DNA of 64,000 nucleotides from an uncultured Monoglobus sp. (GCA_947624305.1 CANQKC010000003.1:1-64000), one strand, 5' to 3'; positions 45,288 through 56,374 are shown, counted from the first letter of the stretch. The notes: generated by a model not told the origin, from the letters alone. Translations and numbers: made by a program.

Positions 45288-46030
45288 TATTTTCTGCCTC
45301 CTCTCCGGTCGGAGTTCCTGCGCTGTCTGCCGCCGGGAGCGTCCGATCTGTTCCTTCTTGAGCGAGGACGGCTGTTGTTTGTGTTTCCTGCCGCACCCTT
45401 GTCGGTGAGTACCTCACCGTTATAGATCCATGTCTTAACGCCTATTCTGCCGTAGGTCGTGTTGGCCTCGGCAAAGCCGTAGTCGATGTCCGCTCTCAGT
45501 GTCTGCAGCGGAATTGTGCCCTCGTGGTAATGCTCGACTCTGGCGATCTCGGCTCCGCCGACGCGGCCCGAAACCTGAGTCTTGATACCCTTGGCGCCCA
45601 GCTTCATGGCTCTGCCCATGCACTGCTTCATTGCCTTTCTGAACGAGATACGTCTCTCAAGCTGAGACGCGATGTTCTCGGCCACAAGCTGCGCGTTGAG
45701 GTCGGGGCTTCTTACCTCGATAACGTTTAAGATTATCGTCTTGCCCGTCATCTTCTCAAGCTCTTTCTTGAGCTTCTCAATCTCGCTGCCGCCCTTGCCG
45801 ATAACTATGCCCGGCTTGCCGGCATGGATTGAAATGCGAACCTTGTTCGCGAATTTTTCGATTTCTATTTTTGCAACTCCGGCCTGGAATAACTTCTCTT
45901 TCAAGAATTTTCTGAGGTTATAGTCCTCAACGAGGCTGTCGCCGAAGTCTTTTTTGCTCGCAAACCAACGTGAATCCCAGTCTTTTATTATACCTACTCT
46001 GAGACCATGCGGATTAACTTTCTGACCCAT
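45287..46030 (-). CDS. rpsC: 30S ribosomal protein S3
   Basis: 247 residues. KH domain with [21 protein letters not shown]-terminal domain [20 protein letters not shown]. An Arg/Asn/Gly/Ser-rich tail of about 30 residues ([20 protein letters not shown]) extends beyond the usual end, common in Clostridia. 17 bp after rplV. Confidence 0.97.
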   Translation of the reverse strand: MGQKVNPHGLRVGIIKDWDSRWFASKKDFGDSLVEDYNLRKFLKEKLFQAGVAKIEIEKFANKVRISIHAGKPGIVIGKGGSEIEKLKKELEKMTGKTIILNVIEVRSPDLNAQLVAENIASQLERRISFRKAMKQCMGRAMKLGAKGIKTQVSGRVGGAEIARVEHYHEGTIPLQTLRADIDYGFAEANTTYGRIGVKTWIYNGEVLTDKGAAGNTNNSRPRSRRNRSDAPGGRQRRNSDRRGGRK

Positions 46031-46047
46031 GCTGTTTTCCTCCTATC

Positions 46048-46383
46048 TTATTCCTTCTCCTGAAGTTTTATTGTAATGTGGCTTGTTTTCTTGTTTATTC
46101 TGAATGCGCGGCCTTGCGCTCTCGCCTGTATTCTCTTGAGCGTGGGGCCCTGATCGGCGTAGATCTCCGAGATATACAGCTTTTCAACATCCATCTGGTG
46201 GTTGTTCTCGGCGTTTGCTATCGCGGAGTTCAAAAGCTTTTCAACAACAGGGCTCGCCGCCTTGGGCGTATGCTTCAGAATACCGATCGCTTCGCCTACC
46301 GGCTTGTTCCTGATAAGGTCGATAACGATGCGGACCTTGCGCGGCGCAATACGCACATGAGTAACCTTTGCTACTGCTTCCAT
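46048..46383 (-). CDS. rplV: 50S ribosomal protein L22
   Basis: 111 residues; [20 protein letters not shown] and the tunnel-lining loop near [20 protein letters not shown]. 46 bp after rpsS. Confidence 0.97.
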   Translation of the reverse strand: MEAVAKVTHVRIAPRKVRIVIDLIRNKPVGEAIGILKHTPKAASPVVEKLLNSAIANAENNHQMDVEKLYISEIYADQGPTLKRIQARAQGRAFRINKKTSHITIKLQEKE

Positions 46384-46429
46384 ATCTGTATGGCTCCTTT
46401 CAATACTCTGTTTTCTTTAAATACGCGCC

Positions 46430-46702
46430 TTAGCCCGTTGTCTTGGCGCCGGCGTGACCCCTGAATGTTCTTGTGGGAGCGAACTCGCCCAGCTTGTGGC
46501 CGACCATGTCCTCACTGACATACACGGGAACGTGCTTTCTTCCGTCATAAACCGCAATGGTATGACCTACCATCTCAGGGAATATTGTGGAAGCCCTTGA
46601 CCAGGTCTTGAGTACGTTCTTTTCGTTTTTCTCGTTCATGGCGACAATTCTCGCCAGAAGCTTCTGATCCACGAAAGGTCCTTTTTTAACACTTCTGCCC
46701 AT
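46430..46702 (-). CDS. rpsS: 30S ribosomal protein S19
   Basis: 90 residues; [59 protein letters not shown]. 13 bp after rplB. Confidence 0.97.
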   Translation of the reverse strand: MGRSVKKGPFVDQKLLARIVAMNEKNEKNVLKTWSRASTIFPEMVGHTIAVYDGRKHVPVYVSEDMVGHKLGEFAPTRTFRGHAGAKTTG

Positions 46703-46715
46703 TTATATTCCCTCC

Positions 46716-47549
46716 TTATTTACTGTTGCGTCTCTTAACAATAAACTTGTTTGACGCCTTCTTCTTGTTTCTCGTCTTATAACCCAGCGTGGGCTTACCC
46801 CAGGGGGTAACGGGACTGGGCATACCGATGGGGGACTTGCCTTCGCCGCCGCCGTGCGGATGGTCGTTGGGGTTCATGACAACTCCGCGAACCGTGGGGC
46901 GCCATCCCATGTGGCGCTTTCTTCCGGCCTTGCCAAGATTGATGTTCTCATAATCGGCGTTGCCGACCTGACCGATCGTGGCGCGGCAGTTGAGGCGAAC
47001 CATTCTTACCTCGCCGCTCGGCAGTCTTACCTGCGCGTATCCGTTCTCCTTAGCCATAAGCTGAGCCGTGTTGCCGGCGCTTCTTACCATCTGGCCGCCC
47101 TTGCCGGGGCTGAGCTCGATGTTGTAGATCATTGTGCCGACCGGGATATTCTTGATCTCCATTGCGTTGCCGGGCTTGATGTCGGCTCCGTCGCCGGAAA
47201 TTATCTTGTCGCCCTTCTTGAGGCCCAGAGGAGCTATGATATAGTTCTTAACTCCGTCCTCGTACTGGATGAGAGCGATGTTTGCCGATCTGTTGGGATC
47301 ATACTCGATGGACTGAACGGTGGCTTCCATTCCGTCCTTGTTTCTCTTAAAGTCAATAATTCTGTACTTTCTTTTTGTGCCGCCGCCGCGGTGTCTTACA
47401 GTAATTCTACCGTATGAGTTGCGTCCCGCCTTGCTCTTTAAGGGGCGGAGCAGAGATTTCTCGGGCGCTACCTTGTCAATCTCCTCAAATGTAGAACATG
47501 TCATCTGACGCAGCGAAGGTGTTGTAGGATTATATTTTTTAATTCCCAT
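46716..47549 (-). CDS. rplB: 50S ribosomal protein L2
   Basis: 277 residues; [20 protein letters not shown] and near the C-terminus [20 protein letters not shown], with the peptidyl-transferase associated His-Pro-His-Gly. 37 bp after rplW. Confidence 0.97.
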   Translation of the reverse strand: MGIKKYNPTTPSLRQMTCSTFEEIDKVAPEKSLLRPLKSKAGRNSYGRITVRHRGGGTKRKYRIIDFKRNKDGMEATVQSIEYDPNRSANIALIQYEDGVKNYIIAPLGLKKGDKIISGDGADIKPGNAMEIKNIPVGTMIYNIELSPGKGGQMVRSAGNTAQLMAKENGYAQVRLPSGEVRMVRLNCRATIGQVGNADYENINLGKAGRKRHMGWRPTVRGVVMNPNDHPHGGGEGKSPIGMPSPVTPWGKPTLGYKTRNKKKASNKFIVKRRNSK

Positions 47550-47586
47550 TTTTCAAATCTCCTTATCTGCAATTTTTCAAGGTTTA

Positions 47587-47871
47587 TTACGCTTCAAACA
47601 ACTCGATTGTCTTGCTGCCGGGGGTGAGCTTAACGACCGCCTTTTTCCAGTCGGCTCTCTTGCCGAAGTGCATGCCCTGTCTCTTGGGCTTGCCCTTGTA
47701 GTTCATAGTCGTCACTCTCTCGACCTCAACCTTGAAGATCTCTTCAACAGCCTTTTTGATCTCGATCTTGTTTGCGCCTTTCGCAACCTCGAAAGTGTAC
47801 TTTCTGTCCGCAACCTGATCCATACTCTTCTCTGTTATGATAGGTCTTCTGATAATATCGTGCGCTAACAT
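47587..47871 (-). CDS. rplW: 50S ribosomal protein L23
   Basis: 94 residues; [40 protein letters not shown]. Docking site of SRP and trigger factor at the tunnel exit. One-base overlap with rplD. Confidence 0.97.
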   Translation of the reverse strand: MLAHDIIRRPIITEKSMDQVADRKYTFEVAKGANKIEIKKAVEEIFKVEVERVTTMNYKGKPKRQGMHFGKRADWKKAVVKLTPGSKTIELFEA

Positions 47872-48494
47872 TACGCGTACACCTCCTCGAGCTTAGTGAC
47901 CGCATCCTTCAAAATGATGCACTTTGTGTGGTTAAGCACTTCGTAAGTGTTGATCGAGCCGACATATGTCGCGTCAACACCCTTGATGTTTCTCGCCGAG
48001 TTGACTATCTTTTTGTCAGCCTCGGGAAGAACGATAAGCGCCTTCTCCGTAACGTCCAGCTTCTTAAGCATATCCGCGATCTGCTTCGTCTTGTACTCGT
48101 CGCATGTCAGCGAGTCGAGAACGATGATGTCGCTGTCCTCCACCTTGGATGACAGAGCGGATTTAAGCGCGAGCTGTCTCGTCTTCTTGTTTACTCTGTA
48201 TCTGTAGTCTCTGGGCTTGGGGCCGAGGGCGACGCCGCCGCCTACCCACTGGGGAGCGCGGATACTGCCCTGTCTCGCGCGGCCTGTGTCCTTCTGGCGC
48301 CAGGGCTTGATGCCGCCGCCGCGAACCTCTGTGCGGGTCAGCGTTGACTGTGTGCCCTGTCTCTGGTTGGCCAGATAATTCACAACCACTTCATGCATAA
48401 CGCTTGTGTTGACTTCTACGCCAAACACGTTTTCATTCAAATCTATCGAACCGACAACCTGGCCGTCGGTATTATAAACGTCTACTGTAGGCAT
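47871..48494 (-). CDS. rplD: 50S ribosomal protein L4
   Basis: 207 residues; [40 protein letters not shown]. The autoregulator of S10 operons in gamma-proteobacteria; here a 285-nt leader precedes rpsJ, but that mechanism is not established for this group. Confidence 0.97.
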   Translation of the reverse strand: MPTVDVYNTDGQVVGSIDLNENVFGVEVNTSVMHEVVVNYLANQRQGTQSTLTRTEVRGGGIKPWRQKDTGRARQGSIRAPQWVGGGVALGPKPRDYRYRVNKKTRQLALKSALSSKVEDSDIIVLDSLTCDEYKTKQIADMLKKLDVTEKALIVLPEADKKIVNSARNIKGVDATYVGSINTYEVLNHTKCIILKDAVTKLEEVYA

Positions 48495-48520
48495 TCTCTA
48501 TATCCTCCTCTCTCTGCCGC

Positions 48521-49156
48521 TCAGGACTGAGCCTTGACTGCGTTGCGAACAACAACCAAGCCGCCCTTGGGACCCGGGATCGAGCCCTTAACCAACAGAA
48601 GATTGCGCTCTGTGTCTATTTGAACCAAATCAAGGTTAAGAATTGTCACTTTGTCGACACCAAAGTGTCCCGGCAGCTTCTTGCCCTTGAAAACTCTCGA
48701 CGGATCCGAGCAGGCGCCCATCGAACCGGGGCCTCTGTGATAGTGGGAGCCGTGAGTCATGGGGCCCCTGTGGGTTCCCCATCTCTTGATAACGCCGGCG
48801 TATCCGTGACCCTTGCTGGTTCCGGTAACGTCGACCGTCTCGCCTTCCTCAAACTGAGCGACCGTCAGCTCGTCGCCGACGTTCATATCAGCCGCGCCGT
48901 CCAGCTTGAGCTCCTTGAGGTGCTTCTTGACCGGAACACCGGCCTTGCCGAAATGTCCCTTCTCGGGCTTATTGGCGCGTCTTTCCTTCTTGTCCTCAAA
49001 ACCGACCTGAACGGCGGTGTAGCCGTCAACATCCTCGGTTTTCTTCTGTACCACCGGACACGGACCGGCCTCGATAACCGAAACGGGGATAAGCTGTCCG
49101 TCCTCGGTGAAGACCTGTGTCATACCAATCTTTTTTCCTAAGATTGCCTTTTTCAT
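48521..49156 (-). CDS. rplC: 50S ribosomal protein L3
   Basis: 211 residues; [60 protein letters not shown]. 84 bp after rpsJ. Confidence 0.97.
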   Translation of the reverse strand: MKKAILGKKIGMTQVFTEDGQLIPVSVIEAGPCPVVQKKTEDVDGYTAVQVGFEDKKERRANKPEKGHFGKAGVPVKKHLKELKLDGAADMNVGDELTVAQFEEGETVDVTGTSKGHGYAGVIKRWGTHRGPMTHGSHYHRGPGSMGACSDPSRVFKGKKLPGHFGVDKVTILNLDLVQIDTERNLLLVKGSIPGPKGGLVVVRNAVKAQS

Positions 49157-49240
49157 AAAATTCTCCTCCTATTTGCACGGGCATCGGTTTAGGCTTAAAC
49201 ATACCCGCGGGTCAGCGGTTGATAACTCAACTTAACCAAA

Positions 49241-49549
49241 TTAAATTTTTAATTCAATGTCAACGCCTGCGGGCAGGTCAAGATGCTTAAGAGCGTCTAT
49301 CGTCTTTCCGTTGGGACCGATAACGTCGATCAGTCTCTTGTGAGTCCGAAGCTCGAACTGCTCGCGCGAATCCTTGTACATATGAACCGCTCTTAAGATC
49401 GTGACGATCTCCTTCTTTGTGGGAAGCGGGATGGGGCCCGAAACCTTCGCGCCTGTTCTCTTGGCCGTCTCCACGATCTTAGCCGCGCTCTGGTCAATGA
49501 GATTTGAGTCATAAGCCTTAAGTCTGATTCTGATTTTTTCTGTCGCCAT
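49241..49549 (-). CDS. rpsJ: 30S ribosomal protein S10
   Basis: 102 residues, first gene of the superoperon; [20 protein letters not shown] and [20 protein letters not shown] (the loop also bound by NusB/NusE partners). AAGGAGGG precedes the ATG. Confidence 0.97.
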   Translation of the reverse strand: MATEKIRIRLKAYDSNLIDQSAAKIVETAKRTGAKVSGPIPLPTKKEIVTILRAVHMYKDSREQFELRTHKRLIDVIGPNGKTIDALKHLDLPAGVDIELKI

Positions 49550-49837
49550 TCTTAAATACCCTCCTTATATAATAAGTTTTACACCGCGCCGGGCGTTTCG
49601 CGCGGATCGAATAATTAAACCCGAATAACATATCCTGTCGGATACGCACTCGGGAGGAATTGACACAGTTTCGCCAAAAACCCGCAGAGATCCCGCGGGA
49701 GCAAAGCAAATCCGTATTCATAAAAATGTGACCTTCCGCCCTGTTTTTCTAAACCGGACAATCTCCCCCGAAATTCCCAAACCGACGTATTCACGCCGTT
49801 TGCCACCTCCGGGATCATAGTCGTGGTCGCGTCACAC
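49550..49837 (-). promoter_or_regulatory. S10 operon leader with hairpins
   Basis: About 285 nt between the promoter and rpsJ. On the minus strand it contains a stem CCCGC/GCGGG followed by TTTTTGG (49676-49699, terminator-like), a TATCC/GGATA stem, and a CCGCGC/GCGCGG stem (49584-49605) just before the rpsJ ribosome site. No convincing gene is present; two overlapping 67-codon frames lack homology. It may be an attenuator or r-protein binding site. Confidence 0.5.
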
Positions 49838-49843
49838 TCGATT

Positions 49844-49872
49844 ATTATACTACCTTAAGCAAATATTGTCAA
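49844..49872 (-). promoter_or_regulatory. perfect consensus promoter of the S10 superoperon
   Basis: TTGACA (49867-49872), 17-bp spacer, TATAAT (49844-49849) on the minus strand. Upstream is an A/T-rich stretch that could act as an UP element. Confidence 0.88.
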
Positions 49873-49999
49873 GAAAAAATTTCGGTAAAATTTACACAAA
49901 TTTAATCAAAATCAAAGTAATTTTCTGCACACATTGCGCAAGAAAAAGCCCAAACGCAGCCCCCGCCGCGCCGGGGAATATGTTTATATATAAAATACA

Positions 50000-50485
50000 T
50001 TAAATATAATAATCATCATTTACCCATTTCAATGGATTTTCGTCAATATATTTCCATATGTCTTTAAAATCTCTTTTTGTACGCACTATTTTTTCATAAA
50101 ACGACGGCTGCCATATAGATTTGCCGATTTCTTTTGTAACCATGGTTTTCAAAGATCTTATAACCGTCTGTAAGCTTGTGCGGCGTGCCGCGCCTTTGCG
50201 CTCAATATCAGGTAAATCATTAAATACAAATAAAATATGCAGATGATTAGGCATAATAACATATTTCGATACTTTTACACCGTCATATACCGCATTTATG
50301 TTCCTTATATATTTATCAACAATTTTGCCATACGCGGATAACTCAACAGATGTTTCGTTTGATTTTATATCATGTAGTATATTACATAATATTTTTGATT
50401 TATTTTTTGTACATACAGTTACAAAATATCCGCCGGGTTGTGTATAATCAAATTCGTTTAAACGAGGATGTTTTCTATTATTCAT
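50000..50485 (-). CDS. REP-associated tyrosine transposase (RAYT, Y1/IS200-like)
   Basis: 161-residue HUH-family single-strand transposase. Marks: YFVTVCTKN near the N-terminus, metal-binding H81-L-H83 in IMPNHLHIL, and Y130 in WQPSFYEKIVRTKRDF, the probable catalytic Tyr, followed by IWKYIDENPLKW. This layout is the RAYT type rather than IS200/IS605 TnpA; no TnpB and no IS ends are present. Single-copy housekeeping RAYTs mobilise REP palindromes, and three GTAG/GTRG palindromes lie 12-107 bp upstream. The gene is clearly AT-rich compared with neighbours, suggesting transfer. Its start is ATG 50485; the ribosome site is weak. Confidence 0.88.
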   Translation of the reverse strand: MNNRKHPRLNEFDYTQPGGYFVTVCTKNKSKILCNILHDIKSNETSVELSAYGKIVDKYIRNINAVYDGVKVSKYVIMPNHLHILFVFNDLPDIERKGAARRTSLQTVIRSLKTMVTKEIGKSIWQPSFYEKIVRTKRDFKDIWKYIDENPLKWVNDDYYI

Positions 50486-50496
50486 AATATTTATTT

Positions 50497-50592
50497 CGTG
50501 GGGCGGATATTATCCGCCCGTTTGTTTCGTCTCAAAAAGCGTAGGGCCGGATGCCCACATCCGGCCGGCGGCTTGTGGGCAAGCCGCCCTAC
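50497..50592. repeat. REP-like cluster upstream of the RAYT gene
   Basis: Palindrome GGGCGGATA-T-TATCCGCCC (50501-50519) preceded by GTG-G. Then GTAG (50541-50544) + GGCCGGATG/CATCCGGCC (50545-50566), directly abutting GGCGGCTTG/CAAGCCGCC (50567-50588) + CTAC (50589-50592): two palindromes tail-to-tail with GTAG at both outer ends. Confidence 0.78.
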
Positions 50593-50656
50593 ACCGTTGT
50601 GGCGCTCTAAACTGTCGTGGCGCCATGCACCAATTGCTTTTTCTTTTCAAAATATC

Positions 50657-50680
50657 GGCGGCATGGAACTCCATGCCGCC
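50657..50680 (-). terminator. palindrome at the ppdK 3' end
   Basis: GGCGGCATGGA-AC-TCCATGCCGCC, 11-bp stem with a 2-nt loop, followed on the minus strand by GATATTTTG. Likely the ppdK terminator, possibly also of repeat origin. Confidence 0.55.
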
Positions 50681-50696
50681 GCTTGATTTTTAAATT

Positions 50697-53324
<2,628 letters not shown>

Positions 53325-53377
53325 TTGATTTTCTCCTTTTGTATTATATTGTTTAAAAATTATTTACTCTATTTCCG

Positions 53378-53422
53378 GCTCTCCCTTTGGGGAGAGCTGT
53401 CTTTCCGCCGTAAGGCGGAAAG
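53378..53422. repeat. double-hairpin repeat, third copy
   Basis: GCTCTCCC/GGGAGAGC (53378-53397) followed by CTTTCCGCC/GGCGGAAAG (53401-53422) and then ACTGAGAGGGG. Same plan as the copies at 20641-20762. Confidence 0.65.
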
Positions 53423-53519
53423 ACTGAGAGGGGTACTATTCGCTATTCCCTAATCACTAATCGCTATGTTGACTGAGAGGGGTCCTATTCGCTATTCCCT
53501 AATCACTAATTACTACGTT
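53422..53519. repeat. 49-bp tandem duplication (AT-rich repeat, copies e and f)
   Basis: Two units, 53422-53470 and 53471-53519, each GACTGAGAGGGGT then CTATTCGCTATTCCC, TAATCACTAAT and CTA-GTT; they differ at about four positions. The second unit contains the tadA stop codon. Confidence 0.75.
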
Positions 53520-53943
53520 GCCTAACCCTCTCAAAAAACTCATCAAGCACCGCGGCGCATTCCTTTTCCATAATGCCGCAGTAATACTCGACGTCAAATC
53601 CGTCGATCGGGTTCGACGCAACATAGCCGCGCTCGCGGTCATAGGCTCCGAAATACAGCCTGCGCAGCCGCGCCTGTGAAACCGCCCCCGCGCACATCAT
53701 GCACGGCTCAAGCGTCACATACATATCGCAGCCGTCAAGCCGCCAGTCTCCGAGCGCCGCGCACGCGCGCTCGATCGCGGTGATCTCCGCGTGTCGGACG
53801 GCATTTCCGTCGGCCTCGCGCGTGTTGTGCGCCGCGGCGATAACTTGTCCGTCCTTAACGATAACCGCGCCCACAGGAACATCGCCTGCCTCGGCGGCGG
53901 CCTCCGCCTCGCGCAACGCGGTCAGCATATACTCATTCAACAT
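53506..53943 (-). CDS. tadA: tRNA-specific adenosine deaminase
   Basis: Deaminates A34 to inosine in tRNA-Arg(ACG). About 145 residues; zinc site H51-A-E53 and P80-C81-M-M-C84, plus GDVPVGAVIVKDGQVIAAAH. ATG 53943 (MLNEYM) is favoured by homology though the ribosome site is poor. The final RSN and the stop codon come from the tandem repeat at 53422-53519, so the C-terminus looks replaced. Confidence 0.93.
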   Translation of the reverse strand: MLNEYMLTALREAEAAAEAGDVPVGAVIVKDGQVIAAAHNTREADGNAVRHAEITAIERACAALGDWRLDGCDMYVTLEPCMMCAGAVSQARLRRLYFGAYDRERGYVASNPIDGFDVEYYCGIMEKECAAVLDEFFERVRQRSN

Positions 53944-53966
53944 AATCGCTACGTTACCGCACGAGA

Positions 53967-53991
53967 GCATGGCAGGATTATCCTGCCATGC
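53967..53991. repeat. 11-bp palindrome between tadA and the HPr gene
   Basis: GCATGGCAGGA-TTA-TCCTGCCATGC with no clear U-tract on the minus strand. It may end HPr transcripts or be another intergenic palindrome. Confidence 0.5.
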
Positions 53992-54017
53992 CCCGCGGAA
54001 AATTTGCTTAGTTTAGA

Positions 54018-54248
54018 TTAATCAACGATGTACGGCTTGAGCTCGGCTACGAGGTCGTCACAGTCGTCGCAGTGGATCTGAACCTCGATCGGGCTCGACA
54101 GATCAAGGCTGTAGATGCCCATGATCGACTTCGCGTCAACAACGTATCTGCCCGATACCAAGTCGATGTCGCAAGCGTACTTTGAAACGATGCCGTTAAA
54201 ATCCTTAACAGCGTTCATTGAACCTAACTTCACATTTACCTTTTTCAT
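54018..54248 (-). CDS. HPr-like protein lacking the phospho-His
   Basis: 76 residues of HPr fold. The regulatory Ser region is intact (SGRYVVDAKSIMGIYSLDLS), but the position of His15 in PTS HPr is not His (MKKVNVKLGSMNAVKDFNGI contains none). Such proteins are common in Clostridia; they cannot carry phosphate for PTS and may act like Crh, as a Ser46-phosphorylated co-regulator. That role is inference. GGAGGTAG before the ATG; promoter at 54302-54330. GC-poor. Confidence 0.85.
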   Translation of the reverse strand: MKKVNVKLGSMNAVKDFNGIVSKYACDIDLVSGRYVVDAKSIMGIYSLDLSSPIEVQIHCDDCDDLVAELKPYIVD

Positions 54249-54301
54249 TTCTTTCTACCTCCATTTAAAAAAGTTGTAGCTTTATATTTTTTCTCATACT
54301 A

Positions 54302-54330
54302 ATTATATAATTTTATGCGCCTTTAGTCAA
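54302..54330 (-). promoter_or_regulatory. promoter of the HPr-like gene
   Basis: TTGACT (54325-54330), 17-bp spacer, TATAAT (54302-54307). Confidence 0.8.
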
Positions 54331-54406
54331 TCATTAATTTTATAATTCTTACATAATTTTATCACGGTTTTTTTATGCACTTTTTCCAATATATTAAATA
54401 AATGTC

Positions 54407-54535
54407 AAAAAAAGGCGAGAAACCGCGGCAAAAAAGCCGCGGCTTCTCTGAGTTTATTTTCAGTGGATGAGACTGAAATAACAAAGTTAATAAAAAAGCT
54501 GCTCGGCTGTAAGTCTTGAAAAACTCACAACCGAG
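54407..54535 (-). ncRNA. putative ~128-nt small RNA with three hairpins
   Basis: Starts at the predicted +1 of a perfect promoter (54541-54569). The 5' hairpin pairs 54535-54523 with 54514-54502 (13 bp, two G-U) and is followed by TTTTTT; a small TTTCAGT/ACTGAAA hairpin lies in the middle; the 3' end is a strong terminator GAGAA-g-CCGCGGC/GCCGCGG-t-TTCTC with seven U (54407-54448). No ORF with a ribosome site exists. No known RNA family is recognised. Confidence 0.65.
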
Positions 54536-54540
54536 GCTAT

Positions 54541-54569
54541 ATTATATCACATATTTATTAAACTGTCAA
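54541..54569 (-). promoter_or_regulatory. perfect consensus promoter of the small RNA
   Basis: TTGACA (54564-54569), 17-bp spacer ending TGA, TATAAT (54541-54546). Confidence 0.88.
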
Positions 54570-54601
54570 TAGTTATTTTGAAATTTTTAATAATTTTTTG
54601 C

Positions 54602-55015
54602 CTAACCCTTATTTTTGAGCACGGCATAGCATATGATATACAAAACAAACAGCGCACACAGAGTGAGCGCGACGGTCACCGCCGCCTCCTTCATTCCTAT
54701 AAACTCAAGGATCATGATCGCAGCCGCGGCGGCATAAACGAAAATCAAATACGACCATCTGATCGCCTTGTTGTAAATCATTATGTTGCGCTCGTCGGTC
54801 GACTCGATCTCAAACTTTTTAAGCTTTTCGGGGTCCGCCATGATCCTTCCGTTTTTTATCAGCATGGCGAGGCCGCAGGCGGCGTACGCGCAGCCGAACG
54901 ACAAAAACACCTCCGGCATATATCCCGTAAGCTGCAAAACCGCGAGCGCCGCGCCGATAACAACGAGCAGCGCGTAATATATCATGTTTATCTTCATCTT
55001 TTTCTTAAATTCCAT
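54602..55015 (-). CDS. membrane protein paired with an XRE regulator (unknown)
   Basis: 137 residues with four hydrophobic helices in two hairpins around a central IESTDERNIMIYNKAIRWSY loop, as in small Firmicutes membrane proteins of the DUF2178 type. It starts 2 bp before the XRE gene ends, so they form one unit. The ERNIMI loop suggests a cytoplasmic interaction surface. Function unknown. Confidence 0.7.
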   Translation of the reverse strand: MEFKKKMKINMIYYALLVVIGAALAVLQLTGYMPEVFLSFGCAYAACGLAMLIKNGRIMADPEKLKKFEIESTDERNIMIYNKAIRWSYLIFVYAAAAAIMILEFIGMKEAAVTVALTLCALFVLYIICYAVLKNKG

Positions 55016-55017
55016 GG

Positions 55018-55248
55018 TTATTTATCCTCCTCAAAAATAAATACGTTTTCGATAGACTCGCCGAAAAACGCGGCGATCTTGTGCGCCAGCGGCAGCGAGG
55101 CGCAGTATGTTCCCTTTTCAACGGCGATTATCGTCTGCCGCGTGACGCCAAGCGTCCTCGCAAGCTCGTCCTGGGTTATTCCCATCGCTTTCCTGAGCTC
55201 TCTTATCCTGTTTTTCAGAAAATCATCTCCTTTCAAAATGTAAAACAT
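55018..55248 (-). CDS. XRE-family regulator
   Basis: A Cro/C1 helix-turn-helix (KNRIRELRKAMGITQDELAR, TLGVTRQTIIAVEKGTY, SLPLAHKIAAFFGESIENVF). The true start is unsettled: ATG 55248 lies only about 7 nt after the predicted transcription start and inside an operator-like palindrome, whereas AAAGGAG precedes a CTG at 55218 (LKNRIREL), which matches where relatives begin. It probably represses its own promoter. Confidence 0.82.
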   Translation of the reverse strand: MFYILKGDDFLKNRIRELRKAMGITQDELARTLGVTRQTIIAVEKGTYCASLPLAHKIAAFFGESIENVFIFEEDK

Positions 55249-55260
55249 GCTTTACATTTT
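55235..55260. promoter_or_regulatory. operator-like palindrome at the XRE promoter
   Basis: AAAATGTAAA-ACATGC-TTTACATTTT, 10-bp arms, just downstream of the -10 box. A looser partner AAAAATGT/ACATTTTT occurs at 55278-55305 across the -35. Confidence 0.6.
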
Positions 55261-55261
55261 A

Positions 55262-55289
55262 ATTATATCACGAATTTCAAAAATGTCAA
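55262..55289 (-). promoter_or_regulatory. consensus promoter of the XRE-membrane protein unit
   Basis: TTGACA (55284-55289), 16-bp spacer ending TGA, TATAAT (55262-55267). Confidence 0.8.
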
Positions 55290-55348
55290 GTATATTTTAC
55301 ATTTTTATTTAAAAATATTCCGGGCGGTTTTTGCCGCCCGGAACAGCC

Positions 55349-56326
55349 TTATAATCCGTATTTGTTGTTTTTTATCATATCCGTGACCCTGCTGCGCACC
55401 GACGCGGGGCTTATGACCTCGCACGAGTCGATGTAACCGCTCGCCCAGTACGCTATTCCGGTCAGGCTGCCGGTCACGGCGGCGTCAAAGGTTTTGCCGT
55501 CGGGATTTTTCATTATGCCTATCTCGGCGCCGAACCTGTCGATAACGTGGTCCAGAATACTGTTGTCGCATCTTAAAACGACCTTGCCGGTCTCGCCGCC
55601 GTACATAAATATTGAACGGTCGGTATAATTGATCGGCGAAAAGCCCTGCGGCGGAGGAACCGACGGAGCATCTTCAAGAACATTTATGCTTTTTATCTTG
55701 TCAATTCTGAACTGGCTTACCGGGTCGCCGTGAGAGTCGCATTTGCAAAGCAGATAGTAATGCTCGTTCGCCGCGACCATCGCGAAGGGACTCACTATAT
55801 ATTTTTCATCTTTTCTCGGCACCAGTTTTTTGTCAAAATTATATTTGCAGTAAACAAAGCTGACCTTGCGGCAGCGGCTGATCGCCTCGTCAAGCATATC
55901 TATGCTGAGGAAGATCTCTTTATTGTCGGTCTTTCTCTCACTGCCGAGCGCCGTCAGCGACGCGTATGTCCTGCGCTTGGAGCGCGGCAGCAGCTTCTGG
56001 AGCTTTTCAACGAGCTCCGCCGAATAGCTGTCCGGAATGCTCGGGTTCGAGTAAACGCTGTCTATCAGCATCCGCATTTCGGACGTGTCAAAGTCGCGGT
56101 TCTCAAGATAATACCCCTTGCCGTTGTCCTCGGGAGTGGATATCTCATAGCCCATTTCGGAAAGCACGGCCACACAGCTGTAAACCGTTCGCCTATCGAC
56201 GCTAAGATCATAATCCGCCCTCATTCGCTCGGTTATCTCGCTCATTTTTAAAATATGATCAAAATCCGAAAATTCCTTTAAAATCTCCAGCACGCACAGC
56301 GTATTGGCTTTCGCGGTAAGTTTCAT
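55349..56326 (-). CDS. WYL-domain transcriptional regulator
   Basis: About 325 residues. N-terminal winged helix (VLEILKEFSDFDHILKMSEI, LSVDRRTVYSCVAVLSEMGY), middle WYL domain with the strand FVYCKYNFDKKLVPRKDEKY and YIVSPFAMVAANEHYYLLCK, then a C-terminal extension. WYL proteins sense nucleic acid or small ligands and often control defence or stress genes; no target is visible here. ATG 56326 follows CAGGAGGGATC; the upstream extension is unconserved. Confidence 0.9.
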   Translation of the reverse strand: MKLTAKANTLCVLEILKEFSDFDHILKMSEITERMRADYDLSVDRRTVYSCVAVLSEMGYEISTPEDNGKGYYLENRDFDTSEMRMLIDSVYSNPSIPDSYSAELVEKLQKLLPRSKRRTYASLTALGSERKTDNKEIFLSIDMLDEAISRCRKVSFVYCKYNFDKKLVPRKDEKYIVSPFAMVAANEHYYLLCKCDSHGDPVSQFRIDKIKSINVLEDAPSVPPPQGFSPINYTDRSIFMYGGETGKVVLRCDNSILDHVIDRFGAEIGIMKNPDGKTFDAAVTGSLTGIAYWASGYIDSCEVISPASVRSRVTDMIKNNKYGL

Positions 56327-56345
56327 AAAGATCCCTCCTGTAAGT

Positions 56346-56374
56346 ATTATAATCATATATTTGATCACAGTCAA
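56346..56374 (-). promoter_or_regulatory. promoter of the WYL regulator
   Basis: TTGACT (56369-56374), 17-bp spacer, TATAAT (56346-56351). Confidence 0.75.

Noticed and set aside
49518..49818. Two 67-codon frames in the S10 leader
   Set aside because: Overlapping frames without homology; the stretch looks like structured leader RNA.
50000..50485. RAYT considered as an IS200/IS605 insertion sequence
   Set aside because: No TnpB, no IS-type subterminal hairpins framing the gene, and the sequence has the RAYT C-terminal pattern.
54502..54535. First hairpin of the 54.4 kb RNA taken only as a terminator of the upstream XRE unit
   Set aside because: A perfect promoter starts transcription exactly at this hairpin and a stronger terminator follows, so a separate RNA gene is the better reading, though it may also stop upstream read-through.
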